From: Terriglobia bacterium
Lineage (GTDB): Bacteria > Acidobacteriota > Terriglobia > Terriglobales > Acidobacteriaceae
Assembly (NCBI GenBank): GCA_020072815.1
Contig: JAIQGE010000016.1
Span: forward strand, 35,008 to 99,007
Reading direction: 5' to 3'
Length of the DNA stretch: 64,000 bases
Below are positions 42,337 through 52,311 of the stretch, one piece after another. Within the stretch, counting starts at the first letter, position 1; every line of letters starts with the position of its first letter. Both the position numbers and the translations under genes were made by a program. Below the pieces are notes generated by a model, which saw nothing but the letters and a program-made list of their open reading frames with translations, had not been told where the DNA came from and did not search any database.

Positions 42337-43059
42337 ATGCCATCTCCACTCCCCACATGTATGTGCCAACCGCTAATCCGTCTAATTCACGCATCTCCAC
42401 TGGTTCACAGCCGAATGATTCCATTGATATTTCCGCTCATCTTACGATTTAGGGAATCCATCTTGAAAGTGTTCCGACGACCAATGCGAGGGTAGTGTGC
42501 CCCAACTCGCTGATTAGATCAATCCCTTAGTTGAAGACTTTCGACTACACCGGCGGTCAATCAGACAACACCTTCAAGTTGGCGAAATGACGAGAGGACT
42601 GTGATTGTCTAGGTATTCATAGCTTTCCTCAAGGCATCAGACACGAACAAATCCTGGAGATCTCGGCAAAGTTGTCCCGTTTCCGGGCAGGGGGCTGACG
42701 TTGATCTTGTTGCTTCGACCTACAACAAGAGTTATGCGCTCAAAATTGTTCCGCACGTAAGTATTGCGCGCTGACACCGGGTGCTGCACTTCGTATGAAC
42801 GAAATCCCGGCGGAATTCCCTTTGAGGGATCTTGCCTTTGACCAAGTTCACCGCCATTACCGGATCCGACCGGTCTGGCCACCCGAGTTGAGAAGAAAGG
42901 AAAGCTATTCAATAAGGAAAGCGCAGAATGAGGATCCGAGTTGGCCGCGGGTTTGAAAGATGCTCCATGATCGTTGTCCATCGTCAAAATCATGATCTGC
43001 CGTGATTTCAATAGTTTCCACAAGAGGGCTTACAGCCGGGACTGCTATAACAGGGCGTC
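42337..43059. other. Gene-poor stretch between divergent operons
   Basis: About 720 bases. A minus-strand frame (43023-42637) of 128 codons exists, but it lacks family likeness, a Shine-Dalgarno and a domain, so I do not call it. Likely holds the promoter of the zinc-ribbon operon and the left flank of the inserted transposase remnant. Confidence 0.4.
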
Positions 43060-43839
43060 ATGTTCCGGCTCCTCCTGGGTTTGTTTCGACGCTCTATCCG
43101 CTCTCGACGTGATCTCCTACTGGAGAACCTGGCTCTTCGCCAGCAACTCATGGCTCTGAAACGTCGAAACAAAAGGCTGCGTCTTAGCCGTGTTGATCGG
43201 TTGTTTTGGGTTGTTGCCAAGCGCATGTGGTCCAAGTGGAAACAGGCACTCGTGATCGTTACCCCCAAAACCGTGGTTCGCTGGCATCGTGCCGGCTTCC
43301 GGCTTTATTGGACCTGGCTGTCTCGCCATCGGACAGTCATTGGCAGGAAGCCAGTCAGCAAGGATATTCGAGACGTGATCTTCCGCATGGTGGCAGAAAA
43401 TCCGACTTGGGGCGCGCCGCGCGTTCATGGCGAATTGCTCAAGCTCGGATTTGCCATTTCCGAACGTACGGTCTCACGATGGGTGCGGCGGGCGCCTACG
43501 AATCCTGAGCCAGCCCAACATTGGAATGCGTTCCTGCAGAACCATCGTGAGACCATCGCTGCCATGGACTTCTTCACGGTCCCGACCCTCTGGGTGGGAA
43601 GTTGCAGGCGAGATCTGCTGGACCACTCGTCTCGACTGGGTCTCCGAACTTGCTGTCCCGATCTTGAATCAGAAATTGTTGACGATGATCATAGTTCGCT
43701 ACTATCACTTTTGACCGCACTCATCTCGGGACCGGAAAAGGACACGCCCGTGCTGAGGGTAAGAGTCGAGCAAAAACAGGGCTCGCGGATTCTGTCCTGC
43801 GCAATCGTATGGATTGGTTCGGCAATTTTGGACAGTTAG
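43060..43839 (+). pseudogene. DDE (rve-type) transposase, internally deleted
   Basis: The first about 170 residues follow a known integrase-core transposase: SRRDLLLENLALRQQLMALK, a DNA-binding region, AENPTWGAPRVHGELLKLGF, SERTVSRW and the first catalytic aspartate in AAMDFFTVPTL. After about 43600 the catalytic core is missing. The far C-terminal part then appears, in a broken frame (RYYHF, stop, then a degraded tail with GKDTP and RILS). The gene is therefore dead. It is inserted directly upstream of the tubulin/Hsp70 operon. No terminal inverted repeats were identified. Confidence 0.8.
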
Positions 43840-43980
43840 GAATACGACATGGCAGGTATTCTTAAGAAACATCTTTGACGTCGCCCGAAATTAAAGACAC
43901 AAAAGCTTGACGGCGCCGACTAGATCAGGTATAAACCCTATCCTAGCACCCCCTCTTACGAATAAAAGTTGCTTTAGAAA

Positions 43981-44589
43981 GTGGCCGTGAAAATGAAAGC
44001 GCTTCTCTTCGTCGCAATTTGTATTGTGGCCTTCCTACCCGTCTTGCTAATTGCCATGCCTCTTCAAACGAACCAGTCCGGCGGTGATCTGGTCAAATGC
44101 GTCACTGATGACGAGAACTTCACAAAGTTTTACGACTTGTCCGCCCTAGTGCTGGCGTTTGTTCTGTGCTTGGTTCTTCCATCACTACTGCCGCGAGTCC
44201 CGCGCGTTGCGAATACCTGGCTATTGGCAGGCCCCGTTAAGAGATGGATCTTGTGCGGGGTGATCGGCTCGTTGATCGTCTTCCTTATACCAGTTTTTCT
44301 ATTGCCGCAACTGGCTCGAGTAAGCGAGACATTTCGTCCGGGCGGGTTGTGGGTGCCACACACGCTGGGGAACATACGCCTGGAGTATCTCCAGTGTGAT
44401 ATCCAATCCGTTCCCAAGACCTATGGTCTGCTCTTCGGGCTAATGAGAAATCCCGGGGCGAACCTGATGATCAGTTATTGGCTGGATCTTCTTATTGTGT
44501 ATGCGATTTACATGGCCGCATTCACAGGGATTTATTTTAGCGTCGTATGGACCACTGCGCGGCTGCGGTTTGCCGCGCTTGCAAAATGA
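43981..44589 (+). CDS. Four-helix membrane protein, head of tubulin/Hsp70 operon
   Basis: A 202-residue protein of unknown family with four membrane helices (LLFVAICIVAFLPVLLIAMP, LVLAFVLCLVLPSLLP, WILCGVIGSLIVFLIPVFLL, LIVYAIYMAAFTGIYFSVVW). The start is a GTG at 43981; an ATG four codons later is equally possible. Its TGA overlaps the ATG of the tubulin/Hsp70-like gene (ATGA). Probably the membrane partner of that large protein. Confidence 0.75.
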   Translation: MAVKMKALLFVAICIVAFLPVLLIAMPLQTNQSGGDLVKCVTDDENFTKFYDLSALVLAFVLCLVLPSLLPRVPRVANTWLLAGPVKRWILCGVIGSLIVFLIPVFLLPQLARVSETFRPGGLWVPHTLGNIRLEYLQCDIQSVPKTYGLLFGLMRNPGANLMISYWLDLLIVYAIYMAAFTGIYFSVVWTTARLRFAALAK

Positions 44590-47500
44590 GCCACAGCGTC
44601 ATCGTCGCAGTAGGTGGTACGGGGCAGATGGTCCTGCATTATTATGCCCAGCTTTTTCAAATCCGCGCTGTTCCCGATCCGTTCCACGCGATCGTTGTGG
44701 ACTCAGATGCGCTCCTGCCTTCTTTGAAGAAGCTGAGTGATTTCTGGAATGTGGCGCGAATGGCCAATCCCGAACCGCTTCTGGTGCCGAGGCTCGACTA
44801 TTTTGCTGTCGCGCGCGACCTTGGCAGCACGGTACTGGAAGCGTTGGTGGGGAGAGACCTGCCGGCAGCGCCGAATCTCCATCCTGCCGAAGCGATATTT
44901 GACTCAACATCGCTGAACCAAAGCGTAAAGGAAGGGCTCTACGCTCGGCCAGCGCTTTCTGCTGTCCTGCAAACGGACTGGAGCCAGTTCCCTCTGGCGA
45001 GCCTCACCGGATTCCAGCGGGTATTGGTGGTAGGTTCGCTCATTGGCGGCACCGGAGGCGGGCTCATCGCCCCATTGCTCAGCCAGCTTGCGATGCGAAT
45101 CAAGGCAGCACAAACCATCCCCCAGCCTGATATACGAGCAGTTTTTTTTGGCGAATACTTCGAGATCAGAGGCGATTCTCCCGTTCGTGACGCCAACCTG
45201 CGGTATCCATCCAACAAGCTCATGGTAGCGCGGTGTCTGAAGGACCTGGCGCCGCCTGAGCTGGCGTACTTTGCTTTCATCGAACCGGCTACTCCCAGAC
45301 CGCGTAACCTGAATGATGAGCGCAGCCCCGTCAATCTTTCCTGGCCGGCACAAACCGATGCGATCTGGATTGGAGTCTCCGCCCTGGAAGAACTTCGCAC
45401 GGACCGCACGGCGCCCAGAGATGGTTTTGACAGCAAAGAGAGAATTGGTCTTCCACTGCGCAATCTTGAGACTTGCACGACGATTTTGAACGACCGCCTC
45501 GGAGTTGCGCGCACGATCCATAAGAAGACAGTATTCAACCGCATGACTGCGGAGCCCTGGCTTACCACGTTCTATGGCCCTCAACTTCCTGCGATGTTGG
45601 CCAAAGCAACCGCAGTAGCAAAAGAGAAGCCGGCGTTGGGCATTAATGGAATCAGGAGCCTGGCTGGCCGGGTGCAGGCGGAGTATGGCGCGCAATGGAA
45701 CGACCTGAGTTCTGTATTCCCGCTCACAAAAGAAAAGGCGGTAGGTCCGGCGGTCCTGCGCAATGCCGGATGGAGCAGCCTCAATGTTACTGTTCCGGGA
45801 TTCAATTCGAGCCAGAAGGCGTTGACGAGCTATACCAGCGCACACATCCTTCACAACTCTCTGCGAGGAAGCGAAACGGAGAACAATCCGGTTTCCACGG
45901 TGCCCTTGGGCGACGCCCAAAACAGGCTTTCCAATCTCCTGACCCAGCAGAACTCCTGGGAAGCTTACACGCTATTTGGAGAGTCTATCCCGCATCTGCT
46001 GCATTGGGATTGGGCTTATCTATGGATCATGGAGCGGCAGTCGCCCAAGCCAAAGGCCTGGGAAGACAGGATCGAGGCCTGGCGGCGTTTGCTGTGCATG
46101 TTGCTCCTGAATGAGTTGCAGCTGGAAAGTGTCAGCATAGAGCGGCCATTGTTGGGCTATACGGACCAGCTCAATTTGCACAAAGTTGTCCTGGTCCGCT
46201 CGGAAGAGCATTTCGGCCAGACACCTATCGGTGTACTCAGTCCCACAGTGATCATCCGGCCCCTGCCTGAGCCGAACCGGTTCGATATTACTGCAAGCAA
46301 GCTGGCCACGAAGCTTCCGAAGCACTATGACAGATTACCGGGCGCGAGAGATCGACGGGCTGAGCTGTCACAAATGCTGGAGCTGGCGAACAGCAGGATC
46401 CGGGCGCTGGCAGCCAGACAGATACAAGACGGGGGCTCAGAGTTCGCTCCCAGGCTGCTGAATTTGCTGCAAACCAACCTGCGGATTACAAGGTTCGATC
46501 CTGTACCTAACGATTACAGGGGAGAGCCGCTGCCATATGCCGTTCCCCTCCTGGCGAAAGCGGATGCTTCTGCGTGGAGTGGCCTGGCCCTGACGAATCT
46601 TGCCCTGGACGCATCGAGCGGGGGCGAACGGCCGCAGTTTGTACCGAGATGCAGTTACACGGGGTGCCGCCATACCTTGACCTACGCGGAAACGGACGCG
46701 GCCATCGAGGTCTCCGGCAACGAGATTGTCCTGAAATGCGGAGCTTGCCCCCAGACAACCACCTTCCAATTAGAAGATTTTGGAATCTGGAACTATGGAA
46801 GCGCAACGTATGTCTGGAAGGAATTAGAGACCTTTGAGGGGCTAAGCGCGGTTCCGCTGCCGCCATCGCCTGAGATCAACGGTGACGAAGTGTGGTTCCG
46901 ATGGAACGTAGCGCGCACAGGGGACTCTGTCCGGGTAAACCTGCGACTGCGCTTTCCTGGACAGACCCTGCAGAAGCTCCGGCCCGCTGACGTCAAGTAT
47001 GGGTCTCTGCTGGTCCCGGGAGAATTCAGCGAGGTGAAAGCGCTTCCAATCCGTCCGGAATGGCTGTTCGCATTGAACCAAGACCCAATGCCCGCGCCTG
47101 AAATCGAGCGTGACGTGATTGTGTATCGTAACGTGCGGTTCCGGGGGATGAAGCATCCGGTAACTCTGGGTCGTTATCCCAAGGCTGCATGCACGGTGGT
47201 TCCAGAGCTTCAGGTCGGGATGTTTCCCAAACCGATGTACACGGGCTGGCGTCGCTACCGCTTCTTTTGCAGTGGACCGCAATCGGATCAATATCGAGCG
47301 CGCCTGGTGGCGGACACCTTGCAACCTGACGTTACCCCGCGCAAGCCGGCCGAAGTCCTGGAGACAACGGATGGCCTTCCACAGGCCATCGCGGTAGAAG
47401 GAACAACCCGTGGAGGTCTACCGGCCAATGTTGGTGCAACCTGGCTGCTTCCAAAAGTGACGGACAAAATTTCAGTACATGCTGTTCATGTGGGAATTGA

Positions 47501-48983
47501 TTTTGGTACAACAAACACTGTTGTCTACGTCCAAGTGCCTGCCGGCGAGGCCATTGAAATGGGGCCGGAAAACAGGCGCGTGGTCATTCAGCGGTCAGAC
47601 CTGGTTCGTGCGGCCAAAGTAATTGCAGGCGCGGGGGAAGCACGGGCATCCTTCCTGCCTGCACAACCGACTGCAAGCAAAGATGCCACTGACCCCACCC
47701 TGATTCCCTCGGCACTCTGGTTCTCAGAAGAAAATGCGAGTAATCCGATCCGCTGGAAATCCGATCCTCCGTCACGCCAACATCAGGCGATATACCGGCT
47801 GAAGTGGAGTAGTAGTTCAAGAACATATCGCGAACGATACCTTGATGAGCTGTTGTTTTTGGTCCTTCCAGCTTCTTTGAACAGACTCTTCCCTGGTGAG
47901 AAGGCCAAAGGTAATTGGAGAATTGGATTTGCCTTTCCACTGGCTTTTTCTGGCGCTCAGCGCCAGGACTACGGGTTCCTGTATGAAACTCTTCGTCAGA
48001 ACGTCGACCAATATACTTCCGGTCCGGTAGAGGTTAAGAACGTCAACGAATCCTTCGCCTGTGTACGGGCCCTGGGTCAATTTCGAGAAGGCAGCGTTCT
48101 TCTGATTGCAGACCTCGGTGGAGGCAGCCTCGACGTGGCACTGTTTGAGGTTGAGGCTTCCGCGCAAGGCGAAAGTGTTCCCAAGTTTTTCCAGGTGGGA
48201 TCTGCCAAGATCGGTGGGGAATCCTTCGTCAAAACCATTGCCGATAAAATGGGCTCGGATGAGATATCTCGCAACGAAAAATATTCAACGTTCCGGGATG
48301 CAATCATGGCCGGCAGGGTAGCAGAGGAGTTCCCTGGCGGCGGTTTCGATAGCGTGGCTAACCGCTTTCTAACGATTGCCCAGGAGCTCCTGCGAGTCAT
48401 GGTTGCGGCATTTCAACAAAAATACCCAACCCGGGCCGTACGGCTTGTCCTCGCGGGAAACGGCTGGCGCATTGCAGAATTCACTGCCAACACTCCTCTG
48501 GCCCAGAACGCAGCGAAAGGTGAGTTGGCCCGCACGTTGCAACAGTTTGGGATATCTGACTTCTCGATATATGAAGGAGAGGTAAACATAGCGCCTAAGC
48601 ATCTGGTGGCAATTGGAGCGCTGGAAAATGCCGGTCCTACAGGACAGAGTGAGATCCCGGGCGCGATTAACGAGGTAAGAATGCCGTCTGGGCGTGATGT
48701 TCGTCTAACGAATACCGGCAGCGAAATAAAATGGAGTGACCTGGTGGGACCTGCTGTAGCTGACCTTCCTCTGGGCACAGGAGCAGCTCACGTAGAGATT
48801 ACCCGCGTGAGTGGGCCCCCGGCGCCGAGTTCCTGGCAGCAGCGACTTGACTTTTCGATGCCTAAACTGAGCAGTGATCCCACGGATGAGTACATAAGCG
48901 GCGAATTCGGCTTCTCTGGCGGACGAATCCAAAAAGGCCCGCTGCAGATCATCTTGGAAAAATGGGCGGAGAAACTCTCATGA
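44586..48983 (+). CDS. Tubulin-like / zinc ribbon / Hsp70-actin-like fusion protein
   Basis: A 1465-residue cytoplasmic protein. Residues 1-400 start with VIVAVGGTGQ and carry GSLIGGTGGG (154-159), the glycine signature of tubulin/FtsZ-like GTPases. A four-cysteine zinc ribbon follows at C689/C694/C718/C721. The C-terminal 500 residues are an Hsp70/actin-type ATPase: phosphate-1 GIDFGTTN (970-977), phosphate-2 ADLGGGSLDVALF (D1176), and a late adenosine-region VRLVLAGNGWR. Two NTPase folds of cytoskeletal and chaperone type in one chain, joined by a zinc module, is a combination I do not know. The gene overlaps both neighbours by four bases. Confidence 0.88.
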   Translation: MSHSVIVAVGGTGQMVLHYYAQLFQIRAVPDPFHAIVVDSDALLPSLKKLSDFWNVARMANPEPLLVPRLDYFAVARDLGSTVLEALVGRDLPAAPNLHPAEAIFDSTSLNQSVKEGLYARPALSAVLQTDWSQFPLASLTGFQRVLVVGSLIGGTGGGLIAPLLSQLAMRIKAAQTIPQPDIRAVFFGEYFEIRGDSPVRDANLRYPSNKLMVARCLKDLAPPELAYFAFIEPATPRPRNLNDERSPVNLSWPAQTDAIWIGVSALEELRTDRTAPRDGFDSKERIGLPLRNLETCTTILNDRLGVARTIHKKTVFNRMTAEPWLTTFYGPQLPAMLAKATAVAKEKPALGINGIRSLAGRVQAEYGAQWNDLSSVFPLTKEKAVGPAVLRNAGWSSLNVTVPGFNSSQKALTSYTSAHILHNSLRGSETENNPVSTVPLGDAQNRLSNLLTQQNSWEAYTLFGESIPHLLHWDWAYLWIMERQSPKPKAWEDRIEAWRRLLCMLLLNELQLESVSIERPLLGYTDQLNLHKVVLVRSEEHFGQTPIGVLSPTVIIRPLPEPNRFDITASKLATKLPKHYDRLPGARDRRAELSQMLELANSRIRALAARQIQDGGSEFAPRLLNLLQTNLRITRFDPVPNDYRGEPLPYAVPLLAKADASAWSGLALTNLALDASSGGERPQFVPRCSYTGCRHTLTYAETDAAIEVSGNEIVLKCGACPQTTTFQLEDFGIWNYGSATYVWKELETFEGLSAVPLPPSPEINGDEVWFRWNVARTGDSVRVNLRLRFPGQTLQKLRPADVKYGSLLVPGEFSEVKALPIRPEWLFALNQDPMPAPEIERDVIVYRNVRFRGMKHPVTLGRYPKAACTVVPELQVGMFPKPMYTGWRRYRFFCSGPQSDQYRARLVADTLQPDVTPRKPAEVLETTDGLPQAIAVEGTTRGGLPANVGATWLLPKVTDKISVHAVHVGIDFGTTNTVVYVQVPAGEAIEMGPENRRVVIQRSDLVRAAKVIAGAGEARASFLPAQPTASKDATDPTLIPSALWFSEENASNPIRWKSDPPSRQHQAIYRLKWSSSSRTYRERYLDELLFLVLPASLNRLFPGEKAKGNWRIGFAFPLAFSGAQRQDYGFLYETLRQNVDQYTSGPVEVKNVNESFACVRALGQFREGSVLLIADLGGGSLDVALFEVEASAQGESVPKFFQVGSAKIGGESFVKTIADKMGSDEISRNEKYSTFRDAIMAGRVAEEFPGGGFDSVANRFLTIAQELLRVMVAAFQQKYPTRAVRLVLAGNGWRIAEFTANTPLAQNAAKGELARTLQQFGISDFSIYEGEVNIAPKHLVAIGALENAGPTGQSEIPGAINEVRMPSGRDVRLTNTGSEIKWSDLVGPAVADLPLGTGAAHVEITRVSGPPAPSSWQQRLDFSMPKLSSDPTDEYISGEFGFSGGRIQKGPLQIILEKWAEKLS

Positions 48984-50464
48984 AGTGTCGTTGGACGGCG
49001 CTGCAGCTCTGCGCGCTGATCGTCTGGATTGCGCTGGGGACCAGCAAGGAACAAGCGGTGGCGCAGAGTGGTTCTCCCCAGGGTGATTCGAACCATGTCC
49101 GGCAGGTGCTATACGACCACCTGCGCCCGGACAAGCCGCCTCTTCTGAAGGTCCAGGTATTGGTAGATACGTCGGCCTCGATGAAAGGGTTCAGGAAGAA
49201 CCTGCCGGGGCTTCTGCATGCGGTGGATGAAGGGCTGAGTTACTCCCGCGATTTGTATTTCTCCATACAGTCGAAGAAAGCATGTTTCTTTGATCAGAAA
49301 AGAGGGATCTTCGATTGCCAGCCGCGCGTCGACGGCGTGCAGGTTCCCGAGGCCAGCGGCTATACCAATCTGGACCGGGCAGTGAAGAGCGCGGGAGACT
49401 ATGGGCTGAGCGTGATCTTTACCGACGGCGTGCCTTCAGGGCTTTCATCGGGCAAGGAGTGCGTAGGCAGCGGCGTGGATGCGGCATGCGTCTCGGACGC
49501 GCTTAGCAGCGTCCTTCGGGGTGCTTCGGGCACGGACGCCAGCCTTTTGCGCGGTGCCTGGATTGTTCCCATTGTGACCATGTACGAGGGGATTTTTTTC
49601 GCGGAACAGCCGATTAATCCCGGTGATTTTCAGGCTAGTGTTGCGGAAGCCAAAATACGCGAGGACCTGGGCGTGAATGCGCGCATTGACAATCCGCGCA
49701 AAGGCAATGACGGAACTTTGATCTTTGATTACCAGGGTCCGCGAATACTGCTGGCTCTTGTGGTGGGAGAGGTAGCGCCTAGCCGGGCCTTTCTGCAGGA
49801 ATTCGTCAACCACACGAATTTCAGTCTTCTCAGCACGCTGAGCGAAGCAAAATCCTATAAAGGGGGAACGGCAATCCTGCCGGTGGTTGAGGTTTTTCCG
49901 AGCACAGTTCCGCCTGAGCAATATCAGGTCTGCCAAGAAACCAAAGACCAGCGCGGGCGGATTGAAGGCGACCTTGTGAACTGTGCTGTGAGCTCTGCCA
50001 ACGACTTCCGCCTGAGCTGCCTGCCCAAACCGTCGAGCGCGCACTTGCAGCTTTCCACAAAGGATCCCAACCGGCCGCTGCGCCTGGATTTGCTGGCTCC
50101 GGCCAACCTGTCATTTTCCGGGCACGGCACCATCCAGAAGGTCACGCTGGCAGGCGGGAGCGCGGGCGGTTCTCCATCAAGATTGACCATTCAAATCGCC
50201 TGCAACGGCAAACAGCCGGTGCATTGTGGGACGCCAGAAGCGCGCTCTGAGCTAACCTCGACCGGGGACATGCAGGCGGCGGTGAATGAGTTGTCTTCGC
50301 CTGTTTCGGTGTTGGGAAACTACATCCAGAAGCTGGCCACCACTCAGCCGGCGGTCGAGCCGCATAAGATTTATGGTCTAGCTGACCTGCTGGAAAATTT
50401 CTATCGCCGCAACCTGCCAGAGTCCAAGTCCGTATTTGCCACTCTGCAGTTCTGCCAGGAGTAG
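48980..50464 (+). CDS. Secreted vWA-domain protein
   Basis: A 494-residue protein with a signal peptide (WTALQLCALIVWIALG, cleavage near AVAQS) and a von Willebrand A domain with MIDAS DTSAS (63-67) and a later VIFTDGVPSG. Several cysteines in the remaining 300 residues suggest disulfides. The protein should sit in the periplasm next to the stator-like pair encoded downstream. It shares a four-base ATGA overlap with the tubulin/Hsp70-like gene, so start at 48980 is well supported. Confidence 0.85.
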   Translation: MKCRWTALQLCALIVWIALGTSKEQAVAQSGSPQGDSNHVRQVLYDHLRPDKPPLLKVQVLVDTSASMKGFRKNLPGLLHAVDEGLSYSRDLYFSIQSKKACFFDQKRGIFDCQPRVDGVQVPEASGYTNLDRAVKSAGDYGLSVIFTDGVPSGLSSGKECVGSGVDAACVSDALSSVLRGASGTDASLLRGAWIVPIVTMYEGIFFAEQPINPGDFQASVAEAKIREDLGVNARIDNPRKGNDGTLIFDYQGPRILLALVVGEVAPSRAFLQEFVNHTNFSLLSTLSEAKSYKGGTAILPVVEVFPSTVPPEQYQVCQETKDQRGRIEGDLVNCAVSSANDFRLSCLPKPSSAHLQLSTKDPNRPLRLDLLAPANLSFSGHGTIQKVTLAGGSAGGSPSRLTIQIACNGKQPVHCGTPEARSELTSTGDMQAAVNELSSPVSVLGNYIQKLATTQPAVEPHKIYGLADLLENFYRRNLPESKSVFATLQFCQE

Positions 50465-50466
50465 CT

Positions 50467-52311
50467 GTGTCGGCAATACTTCAATGGTTTTTGGGCCAGC
50501 TACTAGCCCGGTGGCCAGTCGTAGTCATCTTCTTCGGTCCAGTTCTGATCTATTTTTTCGTCACGTTTTGGAGAGTAAGAAAAGAAACAAAGGAGTGTCT
50601 GCGATGGGCAGAGCTGAAAAAAAAGCGCACCCAAAAGTCTGTTTCGCCTTTCGATCATGGCTTGCTTGAAGCATCACTTAAATCCGAAGCCGACAAAAGC
50701 TCGCCTTCTGGCTCGCATGTCGATAGCTCAAAAGACGCAGCTCCAAACGCCTACATCACCGACCAGTTGGGCGTATTTCTGGACGAAGCCGAGCGTTGGC
50801 GAATCCAGGGAATTGTCGTACCGATGACAGACTACTCGGACCGCATCGACTCGCTCATTGAAGGCTTTGTTGACCGGCTGCACAATGCCGTCAATCTTTT
50901 TCTGGTTGCGGGCCTGGCGGGGACTTTCTTTGGTATGGCCGAGTTCGCACGCCAAGCGTCCGTCTTGCAACAGGTACCCGATTCGAGAGACATTCTCGAA
51001 GCTCTGCGGACCGCTCTTGGTCACTCTTTTCCCATCGGTTTTCTGGGGCTTACACTGACTATCCTTTTTCACCCGTTTGCGAGTTACTGGGAACGCAGAT
51101 TACGCGAGGCTTCCACAAGCGCCGTCAATCAAGCATTGCACTTCCGTACCGCCTCCCTGAAGCAAGACAGCTTTGAAGGGTTGGCGCTGGCGATGCGTGA
51201 ACTGCCACAAGAAATGGCGAAAGCCCTGATGCCGGCGAACCAGAACCTGATTACACAACTGCAGCCGCTGGTGGATCTGCCCAAGGCCATCCAGAAAAAC
51301 AACCAGGAGTTTTTGGATCCGCTGAGGGAGCTGTTTGCGCAGTCGCGCAAGGAATGGAAGGAGACGGTCGGCAAATTGGACCGGCAATCGGAACGTGTGT
51401 CTTCTGCGATTGCCACGCTGGAGCAGCCGATCCAGCGCCTGACGGCCAAGATCGACGACATTGGGGCACTGATTTCCGCCATGGCCAATGTTACGGAGAA
51501 GGTCCTGGGCGATGCCCAGAGAATCACTGCGACAACGGAACAGCTGCATGCCAGCGTTGAAGGAACGGCCAAGGCCCTGGATGAGTCAGCGGCAAAGCTA
51601 AGCAGCCTGCCTGAAGCAGTCCGCACAGATATGTCTAATTTGCACGAGGTGCTGCGCGATCGGATAGGTTCCTATTACGAGCTACTTGGCGAGAGATACG
51701 TAAACGAAATTCGTGAGCTTGCTGCAAGCAGCGCCGGGAACATAGCCGAGTCCGCTACTAAAGGAAGCTTGAAATTGCAGGAAGCAGCACAGAGCCTGCA
51801 AAACATGGCGGAGTCGGTAACGCCACAGCTGAAGGGTGCGATGGAAGAAGGCGCCAAACGGCTGCAAGTCTATCTGGAACAGTTTGACACGGCGTTTCGG
51901 CAACACTTTCCCCAGGCCGTGGCCGATCTGCAAACCAACCTTATCCGGGCGTCGGCGCAAATCGAGGCTGCGCGCGCAGTGCTGGAAGGAATGACGGCCG
52001 CAGGCACGCTGGCTGCTGAACATGCACAGCAATGGAGCAAAGTCGAAAAATCGCTGCAGGAGCTTGGAACGGTTTTGCACGCTGAAATAGTCCAGTTTGA
52101 ACGCTCCGCCACAGTCCTTCAGGAGTCAGGCCAAACGCAAACCAAAGCGTCACAAAGCCTTGACCGGTCCATCACCGCGTTGGACCGTTCCGTGAGCACA
52201 CTCGAATTCTCCGTCAAGGGAATGAGGATACCGCAATCGCGAGCTCCCAAGCCGTCACTCTGGAAATCCGTGAAATTGCGAGCCCAACATCTGTTCAGAA
52301 AGAGTACATAA
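50467..52311 (+). CDS. ZorA/MotA/ExbB-like stator protein with long coiled-coil tail
   Basis: A 614-residue protein: one membrane helix at 17-37, a cytoplasmic loop of about 100 residues, and two further helices (141-158, 186-206) with the ExbB/TolQ/MotA signature VAGLAGTFFGMAEF. From 210 to the C-terminus it is one long coiled-coil tail rich in Gln and Ala. This three-helix core plus very long tail is the ZorA layout of Zorya defence; flagellar MotA and ExbB lack the tail. GTG start, two bases after the vWA stop. Confidence 0.87.
   Translation: MSAILQWFLGQLLARWPVVVIFFGPVLIYFFVTFWRVRKETKECLRWAELKKKRTQKSVSPFDHGLLEASLKSEADKSSPSGSHVDSSKDAAPNAYITDQLGVFLDEAERWRIQGIVVPMTDYSDRIDSLIEGFVDRLHNAVNLFLVAGLAGTFFGMAEFARQASVLQQVPDSRDILEALRTALGHSFPIGFLGLTLTILFHPFASYWERRLREASTSAVNQALHFRTASLKQDSFEGLALAMRELPQEMAKALMPANQNLITQLQPLVDLPKAIQKNNQEFLDPLRELFAQSRKEWKETVGKLDRQSERVSSAIATLEQPIQRLTAKIDDIGALISAMANVTEKVLGDAQRITATTEQLHASVEGTAKALDESAAKLSSLPEAVRTDMSNLHEVLRDRIGSYYELLGERYVNEIRELAASSAGNIAESATKGSLKLQEAAQSLQNMAESVTPQLKGAMEEGAKRLQVYLEQFDTAFRQHFPQAVADLQTNLIRASAQIEAARAVLEGMTAAGTLAAEHAQQWSKVEKSLQELGTVLHAEIVQFERSATVLQESGQTQTKASQSLDRSITALDRSVSTLEFSVKGMRIPQSRAPKPSLWKSVKLRAQHLFRKST

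Noticed and set aside
42637..43023. Minus-strand open frame of 128 codons
   Set aside because: No domain, signal peptide or ribosome-binding site; probably chance.
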